Shown: in pieces, positions 15,923 through 25,748 of the stretch
Layout of the letters: the number at the start of each line of letters is the position of its first letter
Position numbering within the stretch: position 1 is the first letter of the stretch
From: Candidatus Sumerlaeota bacterium
GTDB taxonomy: Bacteria; Sumerlaeota; Sumerlaeia; SLMS01; JAHLLQ01
Direction of reading: 5' to 3'
Length of the DNA stretch: 37,744 nucleotides
Assembly: GCA_021772755.1 (NCBI GenBank)
Contig: JAJFLJ010000276.1
Span: forward strand, 1 to 37,744
Position numbers and translations under genes: made by a program
The notes under the pieces: generated by a model
The model's database searches: none
The model's input: only the letters and a program-made list of their open reading frames with translations
What the model was told of the DNA's origin: nothing

Positions 15923-18900
15923 GTGCTCAAAGCCGCCATTAAGAACGGAGTCGGCGTCGCCGTCACGGTCCTGATCGTCTGCCTCTTCGGCTTCGTCTCC
16001 CTCTTCCGCGTTCCCATCCAGATGACCCCGGACCTCACCGTCACCACGGTGTCCGTCCTCACCTCGTGGCCCGGCGCCACGCCCCAGGACATCGAAAAGG
16101 AAATCGTCGTCGAGCAGGAGAAGTACCTCCGCGCCATTCCCGGTCTGCAGGAGATGATCGCCACCGCCAACACCGGCCAGTCCGAAATCGTTCTCGAATT
16201 CGACATCGGCTCCAGCCTGGACGAAATCCTCGTCCGCGTGAACAACTCCCTCTCCCAGGTCCCCTCCTACCCCGAGAACGTCGACCAGCCCCGCATCGTC
16301 ACAGCCTCCGCCTCCGACCAGCCCATCGCCTGGTTCAGCATCCGCCCTCTTCCCGGCAACCCCAAGGGCCTCGACATCGTCGCCCTCAAGGACTTCGCCG
16401 AGGACCACATCCAGACCGAAATCGAGCGCACTCCCGGCGTTTCCCAGTCCGAGATCTTCGGCGGCGCCGAGCGCCAGATCCGCATCTACGTCGATCCCCG
16501 GAAACTCGCCGAGCGCAGCATCACCCTCAACGAGCTGCGCAACACCATCCGCGCCCGCAACCGCGACCTTCCCGGCGGCGACATCGACGAACTCGGCAAG
16601 CAGCGCTTCCTCATCCGCACCGTCGGACGCTTCGGCTCCACCGACGACATCCTCGATTCCATCGTCGCCTACCAGCCCGACGGCGCCCCCGTCTATCTCC
16701 GCGACATCGCCACCGTCGAAATGAGCCGCGCCGAACTCCGCGCACAGGTCCGCCACAACGGCGAACTCGCCATGGCCACCAACGCCCGCCGCCAGCCCGG
16801 CACCAACATCATCCAGGTCATGGACGACCTCAAGGTCACCGTCCAGCGCCTCAACGAGGGCATCCTTCTCGAAAACGGAATGTACCTCACCCAGGTTTCC
16901 GACGACACGATCTACATTCGCGAAGCCATCAGCCTCGTCCGCTCCAACCTCATCCTCGGCGGCCTCCTCGCCACCATGGTGCTGCTCCTCTTTCTGCGTT
17001 CCGTTCCCGCCACCATCATCGGCTCCATCGGCGTGCCCGTCTGCACCATCGGATCGTTCCTGGGGCTCATCGTCGCGGGCCGCACCATCAACGTCATCTC
17101 CCTGGCCGGCGTCGGCTTCGCCATCGGCATGACGATCGACAACAGCATCGTCGTCCTCGAGAACATCTACCGCCACCGCGCGATGGGCAAGGACCGCGCC
17201 ACCGCCGCCTACGAGGGCGTCCGCGAGGTCTGGGGCGCCGTTCTCGCCTCCACCCTCACCACCGTCTTCGTCTTCCTTCCCATCGTCTTCGTCGAGGAGG
17301 AGGCCGGCCAGCTCTTCGCCGACATCGCCATCGCCATCTCCGCGGCCATCGTCCTCTCGCTCCTCGTCGCCACCACCGTCATTCCCGCCGCGGCCTCCCG
17401 CTGGCTCGACGACGTCACCCGCGAGCCCCGCACCCCCTTCGCGCGCAACTTCAGGAACCTCTTCGGCTTCGTCCCCCTCGCCAATCTCTTCGTCGCCACC
17501 ATCATGTCCGCCGTGCAGTGGCTTATGGGCGGAGTCCTTCGCCGCGTCGTTCTCGTCGCCGGGATGTTCCTTCTCAGCATCGGCATCGCCATCTTCCTCA
17601 CCCCCCGCACGGAATACCTGCCCGACGGAAACCAGAACGTCCTCTTCGCCTTCATGCTCCCCCCTCCCGGCTACAACTTCGAGGAAATGACCCGCATCGG
17701 CGAACGCGTCGAACGCGACTTCGTCCCCTACGTCGGCAACGACCCCGAACTCTGGAAGAACGGCGAGAGCGACTGCCCCGCCCTGGAGCAGTTCTTCTTC
17801 GTCAACACCACGTCCTTCCTCCTCGCCATCGCCAAGACCGTCGATCCCGACGACCTCGAAGACGTCATTCCCATCCTCACCGCGCGCCTCAACGAGGAAC
17901 CGGGAATGATCGCCTTCGCGACGCGCCGTTCCATCTTCTCATCCGACATCACAGGCGCCCGCGGCATCGACCTCAACGTCTCGGGAGACGACCTCCCGCC
18001 ACTTTTCGACGTCGCGCTGCATGCGTTTCTCAAGACCCGCGAGGTGCTCTCCGAGTCCATCCGCCCCGAACCGTCGAGCCTCTCCCTCGGCCAGCCTCTT
18101 CTCGAAATCCGTCCCGACTGGGATCGCGCCGCCCAGCTCGGCATCGACACCCAGGAACTCGGCTACCTCGTCTGGGCCATGTCCGACGGCGCATTCGTCG
18201 ACGAGTTCTTCCTCAAGGACGACAAGATCGACATGTACCTCTACAGCGCCGACGGTTCCCTCACCGATCGCGACGACCTCGCGGACATCTACCTCTACGC
18301 CAGCAACGGCGATCCCGTTCCCCTCAGCTCCGTCGCCGACATCGTCCAGACCGTCAACACCGAGACCATCCGCCGCGTCGACCGCCAGCGCACCGTCACC
18401 CTCAAGATCGTTCCCCCCGTCGAAACGCCGCTCGAAACCGCCATCGAAACCGCCGAAACCGACATCATGGCCGCGCTCCAGGCCGAAGGCAAGGTCCCCG
18501 CCGGCGTCTCACTTCGCATCGCCGGCGCCAGCGACAAGCTCAAGGCCACCCGCGACGCTCTCGGCGGCAACTTCCTCCTCGCCGTCGTCATCTCCTATCT
18601 GCTCATGGTCGCCCTCTTCCGCCACTGGGGCTATCCCCTCATCATCATGACCAGCCTTCCCCTCGGCATCGTCGGCGGCATCGTCGGCCTCTGGCTAATG
18701 AACCACATGGGGTGGCTTCCCTTCGTCAAGGACGTCTACCAGCCCCTCGACGTCATCACCATGCTCGGCTTCGTCGTCCTCGTCGGCACCGTCGTCAACA
18801 ATCCCATCCTCATCGTCGAGCAGACCCTCATCTTCATCCGCGAACACGGCATGACGTCCCTCGAAGCCGTCGTCGAAAGCACCCGAACCCGCATCCGCCC

Positions 18901-19162
18901 CATCATGATGTCCACCACCACCACCATCTTCGGCCTCTCGCCCCTCGTCTTCGTCTCCGGCTCCGGCAACGAACTCTATCGCGGCATCGGCACCATCGTC
19001 CTCTTCGGCCTCGCCTTCTCCACCCTCTTCACCCTCACCTTCATCCCCAGCGTCCTCAGCCTCATGCTCCAGTTCGGCGAATGGACCCACGCCCGCCGCA
19101 TCGCCGTCCAGGAACGCCTCTCCAGCGCCAGCACCGACACCGCCCCCCTCCCCGGCGAATAG
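15923..19162 (+). CDS. RND family efflux permease (AcrB/HAE-like)
   Basis: This is a 1,079-aa proton-driven exporter starting at GTG, 3 nt after the adaptor gene. It shows the duplicated RND plan: TM1 (AVTVLIVCLFGFVSLF), a large periplasmic loop with FPGxTP-like WPGATPQDIEKEI, TM2-7 from about residue 335 with the proton-relay segment GMTIDNSIVVLEN, TM8 near 545, a second loop, and TM9-12 from about 890 with GTVVNNPILIVEQTL. One Asp remains at the TM4 relay, as in many HAE-type pumps. Substrates cannot be inferred. Length is full and the frame is intact. The Arg-rich ORFs overlapping it in the track are shadows. Confidence 0.95.
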   Translation: MLKAAIKNGVGVAVTVLIVCLFGFVSLFRVPIQMTPDLTVTTVSVLTSWPGATPQDIEKEIVVEQEKYLRAIPGLQEMIATANTGQSEIVLEFDIGSSLDEILVRVNNSLSQVPSYPENVDQPRIVTASASDQPIAWFSIRPLPGNPKGLDIVALKDFAEDHIQTEIERTPGVSQSEIFGGAERQIRIYVDPRKLAERSITLNELRNTIRARNRDLPGGDIDELGKQRFLIRTVGRFGSTDDILDSIVAYQPDGAPVYLRDIATVEMSRAELRAQVRHNGELAMATNARRQPGTNIIQVMDDLKVTVQRLNEGILLENGMYLTQVSDDTIYIREAISLVRSNLILGGLLATMVLLLFLRSVPATIIGSIGVPVCTIGSFLGLIVAGRTINVISLAGVGFAIGMTIDNSIVVLENIYRHRAMGKDRATAAYEGVREVWGAVLASTLTTVFVFLPIVFVEEEAGQLFADIAIAISAAIVLSLLVATTVIPAAASRWLDDVTREPRTPFARNFRNLFGFVPLANLFVATIMSAVQWLMGGVLRRVVLVAGMFLLSIGIAIFLTPRTEYLPDGNQNVLFAFMLPPPGYNFEEMTRIGERVERDFVPYVGNDPELWKNGESDCPALEQFFFVNTTSFLLAIAKTVDPDDLEDVIPILTARLNEEPGMIAFATRRSIFSSDITGARGIDLNVSGDDLPPLFDVALHAFLKTREVLSESIRPEPSSLSLGQPLLEIRPDWDRAAQLGIDTQELGYLVWAMSDGAFVDEFFLKDDKIDMYLYSADGSLTDRDDLADIYLYASNGDPVPLSSVADIVQTVNTETIRRVDRQRTVTLKIVPPVETPLETAIETAETDIMAALQAEGKVPAGVSLRIAGASDKLKATRDALGGNFLLAVVISYLLMVALFRHWGYPLIIMTSLPLGIVGGIVGLWLMNHMGWLPFVKDVYQPLDVITMLGFVVLVGTVVNNPILIVEQTLIFIREHGMTSLEAVVESTRTRIRPIMMSTTTTIFGLSPLVFVSGSGNELYRGIGTIVLFGLAFSTLFTLTFIPSVLSLMLQFGEWTHARRIAVQERLSSASTDTAPLPGE

Positions 19163-19170
19163 CGCGATCC

Positions 19171-19235
19171 ACCACCGAGACACCGAGAAGGGAAACGACG
19201 GACCCCTCCAACCTCTTCTCCGTGCCTCCGTGGTG
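19171..19235. repeat. Imperfect inverted repeat after the RND gene
   Basis: The arm ACCACCGAGACACCGAGAAG (19171-19190) pairs imperfectly with CTTCTCCGTGCCTCCGTGGTG (19215-19235) across a 24-nt loop. It begins 8 nt after the permease stop. It may end or stabilise the plus-strand transcript, but there is no T-run, so a terminator role is uncertain. Confidence 0.55.
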
Positions 19236-19282
19236 CCCCCTTGCTCTCGCGAAAGCCTTCGCCTTGCACCCCATCAATTGCT

Positions 19283-19316
19283 CTTCTCCGCGTCTTCGCG
19301 TCTCTGCGCGATAGCA
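19283..19316. repeat. Interspersed repeat, CTCTGCGTCTCCGCG type, diverged copy
   Basis: CTTCTCCGCGTCTTCGCGTC followed by TCTGCGCGATA is related to the 229-276 repeat. It lies between the convergent RND and comEC genes. Confidence 0.55.
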
Positions 19317-19345
19317 AAAAACGAACAACGCCCAACGCCCAACGT
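19316..19345 (-). terminator. Possible comEC terminator
   Basis: On the minus strand, a weak AACG...CGTT stem formed by a GTTGGGC tandem is followed by a six-T run, 10-40 nt after the comEC stop. The stem is short, so confidence is low. Confidence 0.3.
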
Positions 19346-19355
19346 TCCCTCCCCC

Positions 19356-21770
19356 TCACTTCCGCTCCACCCGCACCGCCAGCCCCCGCCCGTCCGTCTC
19401 GAACATCACCGCGCCTTGGCGGTCCGTTCGCCGCACGGTCGCGCCCGCGTTCTTCGCGCGTTCCACCACCGCCGCCGCCGGATGCCCGTAGCGATTCTCG
19501 CGGCCGCAGCTGAACACCACATGCGCCGGCGACGTCGCCGCCAGGAACGCCGCTCCCGTCGACCCCGCCGAACCGTGGTGTCCCGCCTTCAGCACCGTAC
19601 AGTCCAGCAACTCCGGATCGACGCCGAACACCATGCTCTCCTCCGCATCGAACTCCGCGTCCCCCGTCAGCAGAAACGACACCTCCCCCTTCGCCACCCG
19701 CAGCACCACCGACGCGTCGTTGCGGTCGTCGCCCTCCCGCGTGAACTCCGCCGTCGGATGCAGCACATCCACCGTCACTCCATCGCCGAATTCCATCCGC
19801 GCGCCCCGCCGAACCGTCGAGACCGGCGTCTTCCGCCACGCCACTTCCGTCGCCACCGCCTTCCACGTCTCCGTGTCGGCGAGGCTTCCGCCCACAAGCA
19901 CCTGCTTCACGTCCAGCTCCTCCAGCAACCGGTCCGCGCCACCGATGTGATCCGCGTCCGCATGCGTCAGCACCAGGGCATCGATCCGTTCTACGCCGCG
20001 CGTGCGAAGCGACTCCACCAGCCGCGCCCCTTCCGGTGGTCCGGTATCCACCAGCATCGTCGCCCCCGCGCTTCGCACCAGAATCGCGTCGCCCTGCCCC
20101 GCGTCGAGAAACTCCACCGTCAGCTTCGCATCCCCCGGCCCCGCCGCCGAACCGCCCAGCGCCACGAGACACGCCGCCAACACGCCTCCCATCGCCGACA
20201 GCGCACCGTCGAACGGCGTGAACCGTGGCCGGAGGCGCACCCACGCACCGCCCAGCAGGCACACGTACCATCCGCCGACCGTCCAGGCGCTCCACGGTCG
20301 CGCGCGCACCGAAGCGAATGGCAGCTTCGCCAGCCCCGACGCCACCCCGTCCACCGCCACCAGAGCCGTGTCGAGAACGCCGAACGGAATCTCCGCCAGT
20401 CCCGGTGCGACGAGTTCCACCCCCACGCAGAGAATCGTTCCCCCCAGCACCAGCGGCAGCGCCGGCAGAACCACTGCGTTCGCCACAGGCGCCGCCAGCG
20501 AGACCTCCCGCACGTGCGCCGCCAGAAACGGAGCCAGTGCCAGTTGAATGCACGTCGTGACGTACAGGAGTTGCACGGCCCGCACCAGCGGCTGCAGCCG
20601 CCAGTTCCAGCCCCGCGCCCTCCGTCCCGCCCACTCCTCGATCGCCACCGCACCCGGCGCCACCTGCACCAGCGTCGCCGCGCACAGGAATGAAAGCTGG
20701 AAACCCAGCTGCCACAGCGCCTTCGGGTTCGCGATCAGCAGCAGCAGCGCGACGCTCGACAGAGCACCCAGACGGTCCACCTCCCGCTTCAGAAGCGGCT
20801 GCATCACGAACACCGCCACCAGCATCGACGCCCGCATCGCGCTCGCCCGAAAACCCGTCAGCGTGCAGAACGCGAACAGGCCCGCCATCACCAGAATCGC
20901 CCGCGCCCGCGGCCCCGCCCCCGTCATCGCCGCCGCCAGCGCCAGCATGATCCCCACGATCCCCGCGTGCAGACCGCTCACCGCGAACAGATGCATCAGC
21001 CCGGCCCGCGTGAACGAATCGCGCTGCTCCGGAGAAAGCCACCCCGTCCGCCCCAGCATCATCGCCGACATCAGCGCCGCGTGGTCGCGGTCCAGATTCT
21101 CGTGCAGAATCTCCTCCATCCCGTTCGCGAGCCCGTGCATCGCCGCGCGATACCGCGCGAACGGCGAACGCCTCGCCGGCTCCACCGTCCACAACGACGC
21201 GCGGAACGACGCCCCCGCCCCCAGCGACGCCAGATAGCTCTCGAACGAACCTGCGCCCGGCCCGTCCGGCAGCGGAAGAAGCCGCCCGACACCATCGAAG
21301 ACATCGCCATCCACCGCCTCCCGCACCGCCGCCAGGTTCCCTCTCTCCGGATCGAGACGAACATAGACCGCTCCCGGAAACCGCACGACCTCGCCCGACT
21401 TGCCCAGTTCCGAACCCGGTGCCAGCAACACGCTCGCCCCCCGGTCCGTCACGCGCGCCGTCCCGTCGATCCGCCCGCGCACCTCCACCAGGCCGCCGGC
21501 GATCTCGTCGAACTGCGCGATCGCCGCTGCCGACTCCGTTCGCGCGCGCTCCTGCGGCACCTGAAGCAGACACCCCATTCCCGCGAACCCCGCCAGCAGC
21601 GCCGCCACCCGCGCTTCTCGCCGCATGGAAAGCGCGCAAGCCGTCACCACCAGCGCCGAAGGCCCCCACGCCGACTCCAGCCCCACCGCCCGCGCCGCCG
21701 CCATTCCCGCGATCGTCGCCAGCACTGCCAGAAAGGATGGTCGGGGGAGCGTGCGCTCGCCGAACTCCAT
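19356..21770 (-). CDS. comEC: ComEC/Rec2 family DNA-uptake channel
   Basis: The 804-aa protein carries single-stranded DNA across the inner membrane in natural transformation. The N-terminal region has two or three hydrophobic helices and an OB-like DUF4131 segment. The middle is the Competence domain with many helices and the hallmark LMHLFAVSGLHAGIVGI. The C-terminal 280 residues form a metallo-beta-lactamase domain with LDAGQGDAILVR, LVDTGPP, LTHADADHIGG and LKAGHHGS. The metal motif is complete, so the nuclease-like domain may be active. ATG at 21770 follows GGAG by 7 nt and is preferred over upstream in-frame starts. It stands alone; no comEA or pilus genes are visible, though the GspG-like protein at the left edge hints that pseudopilins exist in this genome. 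Confidence 0.93.
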   Translation of the reverse strand: MEFGERTLPRPSFLAVLATIAGMAAARAVGLESAWGPSALVVTACALSMRREARVAALLAGFAGMGCLLQVPQERARTESAAAIAQFDEIAGGLVEVRGRIDGTARVTDRGASVLLAPGSELGKSGEVVRFPGAVYVRLDPERGNLAAVREAVDGDVFDGVGRLLPLPDGPGAGSFESYLASLGAGASFRASLWTVEPARRSPFARYRAAMHGLANGMEEILHENLDRDHAALMSAMMLGRTGWLSPEQRDSFTRAGLMHLFAVSGLHAGIVGIMLALAAAMTGAGPRARAILVMAGLFAFCTLTGFRASAMRASMLVAVFVMQPLLKREVDRLGALSSVALLLLIANPKALWQLGFQLSFLCAATLVQVAPGAVAIEEWAGRRARGWNWRLQPLVRAVQLLYVTTCIQLALAPFLAAHVREVSLAAPVANAVVLPALPLVLGGTILCVGVELVAPGLAEIPFGVLDTALVAVDGVASGLAKLPFASVRARPWSAWTVGGWYVCLLGGAWVRLRPRFTPFDGALSAMGGVLAACLVALGGSAAGPGDAKLTVEFLDAGQGDAILVRSAGATMLVDTGPPEGARLVESLRTRGVERIDALVLTHADADHIGGADRLLEELDVKQVLVGGSLADTETWKAVATEVAWRKTPVSTVRRGARMEFGDGVTVDVLHPTAEFTREGDDRNDASVVLRVAKGEVSFLLTGDAEFDAEESMVFGVDPELLDCTVLKAGHHGSAGSTGAAFLAATSPAHVVFSCGRENRYGHPAAAVVERAKNAGATVRRTDRQGAVMFETDGRGLAVRVERK

Positions 21771-21913
21771 GTCGTCGCTCCGAACCCGGAATGGTGCCAT
21801 ACGGCCCCCGTCGCCGCACCGGCTCAAGCGCGAACGCGGGCTTTGCCGTTGCCACGGTTGCATCCCCGCAGCGAACAGAGACCCATCCGACCCTGTCCGG
21901 AGTCCGCACCCGC

Positions 21914-22885
21914 GTGCATCTCGTCGTCATCCTGCCGGCATTGAACGAGGAACGAACCATCCGCGAAGTCGTTCGCGCGATTCCCTCCGGCATGCCCGGC
22001 ATCCGCCGCATCACGACCGTCGTCGTCGATGACGGCTCCACCGACCGCACCTCCGACTACGCCGCCGCCGTTGGCGCCCGTGTCGTCCGCCATCCCGAGA
22101 ATCTCGGCGTCGGAGCCGCCTTCGCCACCGGCGTCGAGACCGCCCTGCGCCTGGGCGCCGACATCGTCGTCAACATGGACAGTGACGGCCAGTTCCATCC
22201 CCGCCACATCGCCGCCCTTCTCGAACCCATCGTCGACGGACGCGCCGGCTTCGTCACCTGCACGCGCTTCGGAGACGCCGCCCTGGAACCCCGCATGCCC
22301 TGGATCAAGCGCCGCGGCAACGCGTGGATGGCATCCCTGGTCAACGCGATCGTTCGCCCCGCGCGCCCCTTCACCGACGTCTCCTGCGGTTTTCGCGCAT
22401 ACACGCGCGAGACACTTCTCCTCATGAACCTCTTCGGCAGATTCACCTACACCCAGGAAACCTTTCTCGACCTCGCCGCGAAGAACGTCGCCATGGCCGA
22501 AGTCCCCATCCCCGTGCGCGGCGTGCGCAAGTACGGCGAGAGCCGCGTCGCCCGCAGCATCCTCCGCTACGCCCTCCAGACCAGCGCCATCATTCTGCGC
22601 ACCGTGCGCGACTACCGCCCCCTGGCGTTCTTCGGCTCCATCGGCGCCGCGACTCTCGCCTTCGGTCTTCTCCAGACAGGCTTCGTCGGCGTCCACTGGC
22701 TCCGCACCGGAGCCACCTCCCCCTGGCGCTCCCTCATCGTCACCGGAGGCGTCACGCTCGTGACCGGCTTCCTCCTCGTCGTCCTCGCCCTCCTCGCCGA
22801 CATGCAGGGCCGCAACCGCCGCATTCTCGACCGCATCCTCTATCACGCGCGGAAGCGCGAGTACGATCCGCCGGGCGATTCGTGA
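21914..22885 (+). CDS. Polyprenyl-phosphate glycosyltransferase, GT2 family
   Basis: This 323-aa enzyme has a GT-A catalytic domain (VVILPALNEERTIREVV, VVDDGSTDRT, MDSDGQFHP, SCGFRAY) followed by two transmembrane helices near 240-270 and 275-305. That plan is known from dolichol-phosphate mannose synthase, GtrB and ArnC, which move a sugar from a nucleotide donor onto a polyprenyl phosphate on the cytoplasmic face. The start is placed at GTG 21914, just before the first beta strand. No ATG lies close, and the true start may be slightly upstream. It is the first gene of a six-gene run with 4-20 nt overlaps or short gaps and shares a 143-nt divergent region with comEC. Confidence 0.88.
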   Translation: MHLVVILPALNEERTIREVVRAIPSGMPGIRRITTVVVDDGSTDRTSDYAAAVGARVVRHPENLGVGAAFATGVETALRLGADIVVNMDSDGQFHPRHIAALLEPIVDGRAGFVTCTRFGDAALEPRMPWIKRRGNAWMASLVNAIVRPARPFTDVSCGFRAYTRETLLLMNLFGRFTYTQETFLDLAAKNVAMAEVPIPVRGVRKYGESRVARSILRYALQTSAIILRTVRDYRPLAFFGSIGAATLAFGLLQTGFVGVHWLRTGATSPWRSLIVTGGVTLVTGFLLVVLALLADMQGRNRRILDRILYHARKREYDPPGDS

Positions 22886-24849
22886 CCAGACGCACGCTCA
22901 TCCTCGTGACCGCAGTCTCCGTCGCATGGACCATCGTGCTCTGGCTCTTCCACGATCCAGGCACCTTCAACATCGACGAAGTCCACTATCTCCTCGCCGC
23001 GAAATCCTTCGCCGAAACCGCCGGCTTCGTCGTGCCCAACGGCTTCGACCGCTTTCCCCACAACCTTCTCCTCTTCATGCACCCCGCGCGCCTCGCCGAA
23101 CTTCCCGGCCAGACCGGCATGACCGCGTTCATTCCGCCCTGGTACTGCATCTTCGCCGCGCCGTTCCACCGACTCTTCGGCCTTCCCGGTCTCTTTCTCC
23201 TCACCGCGCTCTGCTATGCCGCGTCGCTTGTGCTCGTCGCCGTGCTCGCGTCGCGCGCCGCCGCAGCACCCGACCGCGCCGCGTGGCTCGCACTTGCAGC
23301 CGCCGTCGGAGGAACCTACTGGGCCGACTACGGCGTCGCCGTCATCAACCACGCCCTCGACGCAGCCCTCGCCCTCGGAGCCATCGCCCTGCATCCCGCG
23401 TTCGCGCGGCGCGACGACCGCGCCGAACCCCTTCTCGCCCGCGCGTTCGCCTGCGGAATGCTCGCCGGCATCGCCACCGGAGTCCGCTACCAGACCGTCG
23501 TCACCGCCTTCGGCCTCGGCGTCTTCATGCTCGCCGCCCATCCCGCCGCCATCAGGCGCGCGTTCGCCTTCCTCGCCGGCTTCCTTCCCTGGATCGTCGC
23601 CCTCTCGATGGTCAACGCGGCGCGCTTCGGCGATCCCTTTCCCTTCTCCTACGGAGTGACGGCGAACTGGAAGACGGCGTCCCTTCTCGGGGTCTTCGTG
23701 CGGCACTTCCTCCCCTTCGTGCTGCTGCTCGCGCTCGCGGCGGGCATCGTCGCGTTTCTCTACGGCAGGCTCCTCGCGCGCTGGAGCGCGCTCCCCCCCG
23801 ACCGTCGCTCGACGATCGTCTTTCGCGCGATCGCCGCGCTTTGCGCGCTCCCCGTTCTCCTGCTGGCGCTTCCCCCGTTTCGCGCGCACGTGCTCGAGCG
23901 CTTCCTCGGCGTGTGGCTCTGGCCGGCGGGCGAATCGTGGCACGTCGCCGGCCCGCTCTCCCTCTTCGCCGGGGTGCGCCGCGCCTGGCTCCAGTCCTTC
24001 CCCCTCGCGCCGCTTTGCCTCGCCGCACCGGTCGTCGCCGCGTGGCGCGCCCGCCGGGCATCCGGCGTGCCGGACGCCGTTCTTCTCGCCGGCGCGCTGC
24101 TCTGGCTGCACACGCTCTTCGCCCTGCTGCTGCACAACAACGGCGGCTACTTCTTCAACCAGCGCTACCTGCTCGACGCCACTCTCTTCGGCGTCATCGC
24201 CCTCTCCACCGTCGCCGCGCCCGCTCTGGACAGGACGTCCGGCCCCGCCATCGGCGGGGGAGGAGTCGTCGCCGTACTGCTGGCGCTCTTCTATCTTCTC
24301 GCCGTCCAGAAGGGCGGCCCCGCCACGCCCTTCGAAGTCCTCGTCGACCGCGGCATTCTCCCCCTTGTCGCTCTGCTTCTCGTCATCGCCGTCGCGCTCT
24401 CGTATCGCGTGCCCCGGCTGCGCATCCTCGCGTCCATCCTTCTGCCCGTCGCACTCGTCCTTCCCCTCGTCGTTCATGCGTGGACCGACATGGCCGCATC
24501 CCACGAGTACCGCAAGACCCGCCGCGAGGCGTACGAACGTCTCCTTGCCGTCGTTCCCGACGGCAGTCTTCTCGTCGTCTATGGCGGCCAGCGCGAACCC
24601 GCCGGCCGTCTCAAGGAAAGCCGCGACGTCTGGGTCGCCGACGCCCAGCGCACCGAATGGGAGGGCGTCTCCGAACTTGTCGCGTTCGTTCGCGAATCCG
24701 GCGCCCGCGAACGCGTGTTCCTCTCTCCGGCGGGCGACGTTCCCCCCGCTCTTCTTCGCGAGACCCTCACCCTCGGCACGCTCGTCTTCGAGAAACCCTT
24801 CCCGCTCTATGAACTTCCCCGCGCCGCGCCCGGTTCCGCTCGACCTTGA
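22882..24849 (+). CDS. GT-C type membrane glycosyltransferase (ArnT/PMT-like)
   Basis: The 655-aa protein has about 11-13 hydrophobic helices. After TM1 comes FNIDEVHYLLAAKSFAE, with the Asp-Glu pair in the first outer loop that marks GT-C enzymes using polyprenyl-phosphate sugars. The last roughly 130 residues form a soluble periplasmic domain (RLLAVVPDGSLLVVYGG and onward). It begins with GTG overlapping the GT2 stop (GTGA), and its own stop overlaps the following ORF. By analogy with ArnC-ArnT and DPM-PMT pairs, it would take the sugar placed on the lipid by the GT2 enzyme and attach it to an envelope acceptor. Family assignment within GT-C is uncertain. Confidence 0.75.
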   Translation: MTRRTLILVTAVSVAWTIVLWLFHDPGTFNIDEVHYLLAAKSFAETAGFVVPNGFDRFPHNLLLFMHPARLAELPGQTGMTAFIPPWYCIFAAPFHRLFGLPGLFLLTALCYAASLVLVAVLASRAAAAPDRAAWLALAAAVGGTYWADYGVAVINHALDAALALGAIALHPAFARRDDRAEPLLARAFACGMLAGIATGVRYQTVVTAFGLGVFMLAAHPAAIRRAFAFLAGFLPWIVALSMVNAARFGDPFPFSYGVTANWKTASLLGVFVRHFLPFVLLLALAAGIVAFLYGRLLARWSALPPDRRSTIVFRAIAALCALPVLLLALPPFRAHVLERFLGVWLWPAGESWHVAGPLSLFAGVRRAWLQSFPLAPLCLAAPVVAAWRARRASGVPDAVLLAGALLWLHTLFALLLHNNGGYFFNQRYLLDATLFGVIALSTVAAPALDRTSGPAIGGGGVVAVLLALFYLLAVQKGGPATPFEVLVDRGILPLVALLLVIAVALSYRVPRLRILASILLPVALVLPLVVHAWTDMAASHEYRKTRREAYERLLAVVPDGSLLVVYGGQREPAGRLKESRDVWVADAQRTEWEGVSELVAFVRESGARERVFLSPAGDVPPALLRETLTLGTLVFEKPFPLYELPRAAPGSARP

Positions 24850-24896
24850 CCCTCCGCCCCGCCCCCAATCCCCAACAACCCGCCCCGGGAAACGCC

Positions 24897-25748
24897 GTGG
24901 ACCGCATTCTCTGCATTCGATTCGACGTCGATACGCCCGTCTGCATGACCGGCGGAATGCCCGCGCTTCTGCGTCTGGCGCGGGAAGAGGAACTGCGCTT
25001 CACCTTCTTCTGCAACATGGGACGCTCCATCTCCTGGCCCTCCGTTCTCCGTAGCCGTGCCCGGCGCGCGTCCTCCTCCGAGCCGCCGAAGCGCAAACTC
25101 GGCATGGCGGCGAAACTCGGCTGGAGCGGACTCCTTCGAACCATCGCCCTGAACCCCGAAGTCGGCGCCGCCAACACCGGCGTTCTGCAGCGCGCCCTTC
25201 GCGACGGACACGAACTCGGTCTTCATGGCGGCCGCAATCATTCCGCATGGCACCATGACGCCATTAACTGGCCCGCCGAAACCCTTCGCGACGAAATCCG
25301 CAGCGGCCTCGATGCGCTGCGCAGGACCGGCGCCGCGAACATCGACAGCTTCGCGTCCCCCGGCTGGACGAGTCCCCCCGCACTGCCCGGCGTTCTCGCC
25401 GAATTCGGCTTCGCCTACCTCTGCGACGCCAGCGGGCCTTCCCCCTCGCCCGTTCGCCCCAATCCCTCCGACGAGCGAATCACCGACGTCTTTACCAGCG
25501 TTGTCGGCAACGGAGGCGTCGGCTACCTGGAGGAGTGCGCGGCCTCCGGCGAATCGCCGGCTGTTCTTCGCGAACGCTATCGCCGCGATCTCGAACGCGC
25601 AGGCGCCTTCGCCATGATGTACGACCATCCCTGCTTCGCCGGTCGTCGCGGCCTGCCGCTGCTGCGCGACTTCATCGCCGTCGCCCGCGAACTCGGCTTC
25701 GCCATCCTTCCCCTTCGCGAGGCGGTCCCTGCGGTTCGCCATGATTGA
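24897..25748 (+). CDS. ArnD-like polysaccharide deacetylase family protein
   Basis: The 283-aa product is a NodB-fold hydrolase. It opens with ILCIRFDVDT, the metal/acid motif, and has RFTFFCNMGRSISW, then HELGLHGGRNHSAWHHDAINW. This order and wording resemble ArnD, which removes the formyl group from undecaprenyl-phosphate Ara4FN. An alternative is another N-deacetylase acting on a lipid-linked or polymer sugar. I prefer GTG at 24897, just before the fold and behind GGGA. The track start, TTG at 24846, overlaps the previous stop and adds a Pro-rich 17-residue tail. Its 3' end overlaps the flippase gene by 8 nt. Confidence 0.8.
   Translation: MDRILCIRFDVDTPVCMTGGMPALLRLAREEELRFTFFCNMGRSISWPSVLRSRARRASSSEPPKRKLGMAAKLGWSGLLRTIALNPEVGAANTGVLQRALRDGHELGLHGGRNHSAWHHDAINWPAETLRDEIRSGLDALRRTGAANIDSFASPGWTSPPALPGVLAEFGFAYLCDASGPSPSPVRPNPSDERITDVFTSVVGNGGVGYLEECAASGESPAVLRERYRRDLERAGAFAMMYDHPCFAGRRGLPLLRDFIAVARELGFAILPLREAVPAVRHD

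Noticed and set aside
17125-17160. Single Asp in the RND proton-relay motif (TIDNSIVVLEN) as a possible defect
   Set aside because: The D-N form is common among HAE-type pumps, so it does not indicate loss of function.
16066-19314. 1,082-aa ORF in another frame of the RND gene, and similar long ORFs on the opposite strand (14717-17176, 18976-22050)
   Set aside because: Their products are Arg/His-rich or Asp/Gly-rich low-complexity sequences, caused by high GC and strong third-position bias in the real genes.
22843-24504. 553-aa minus-strand ORF opposite the GT-C gene
   Set aside because: The Glu/Gly/Arg low-complexity translation is a mirror of the helical Leu/Ala-rich gene on the plus strand.
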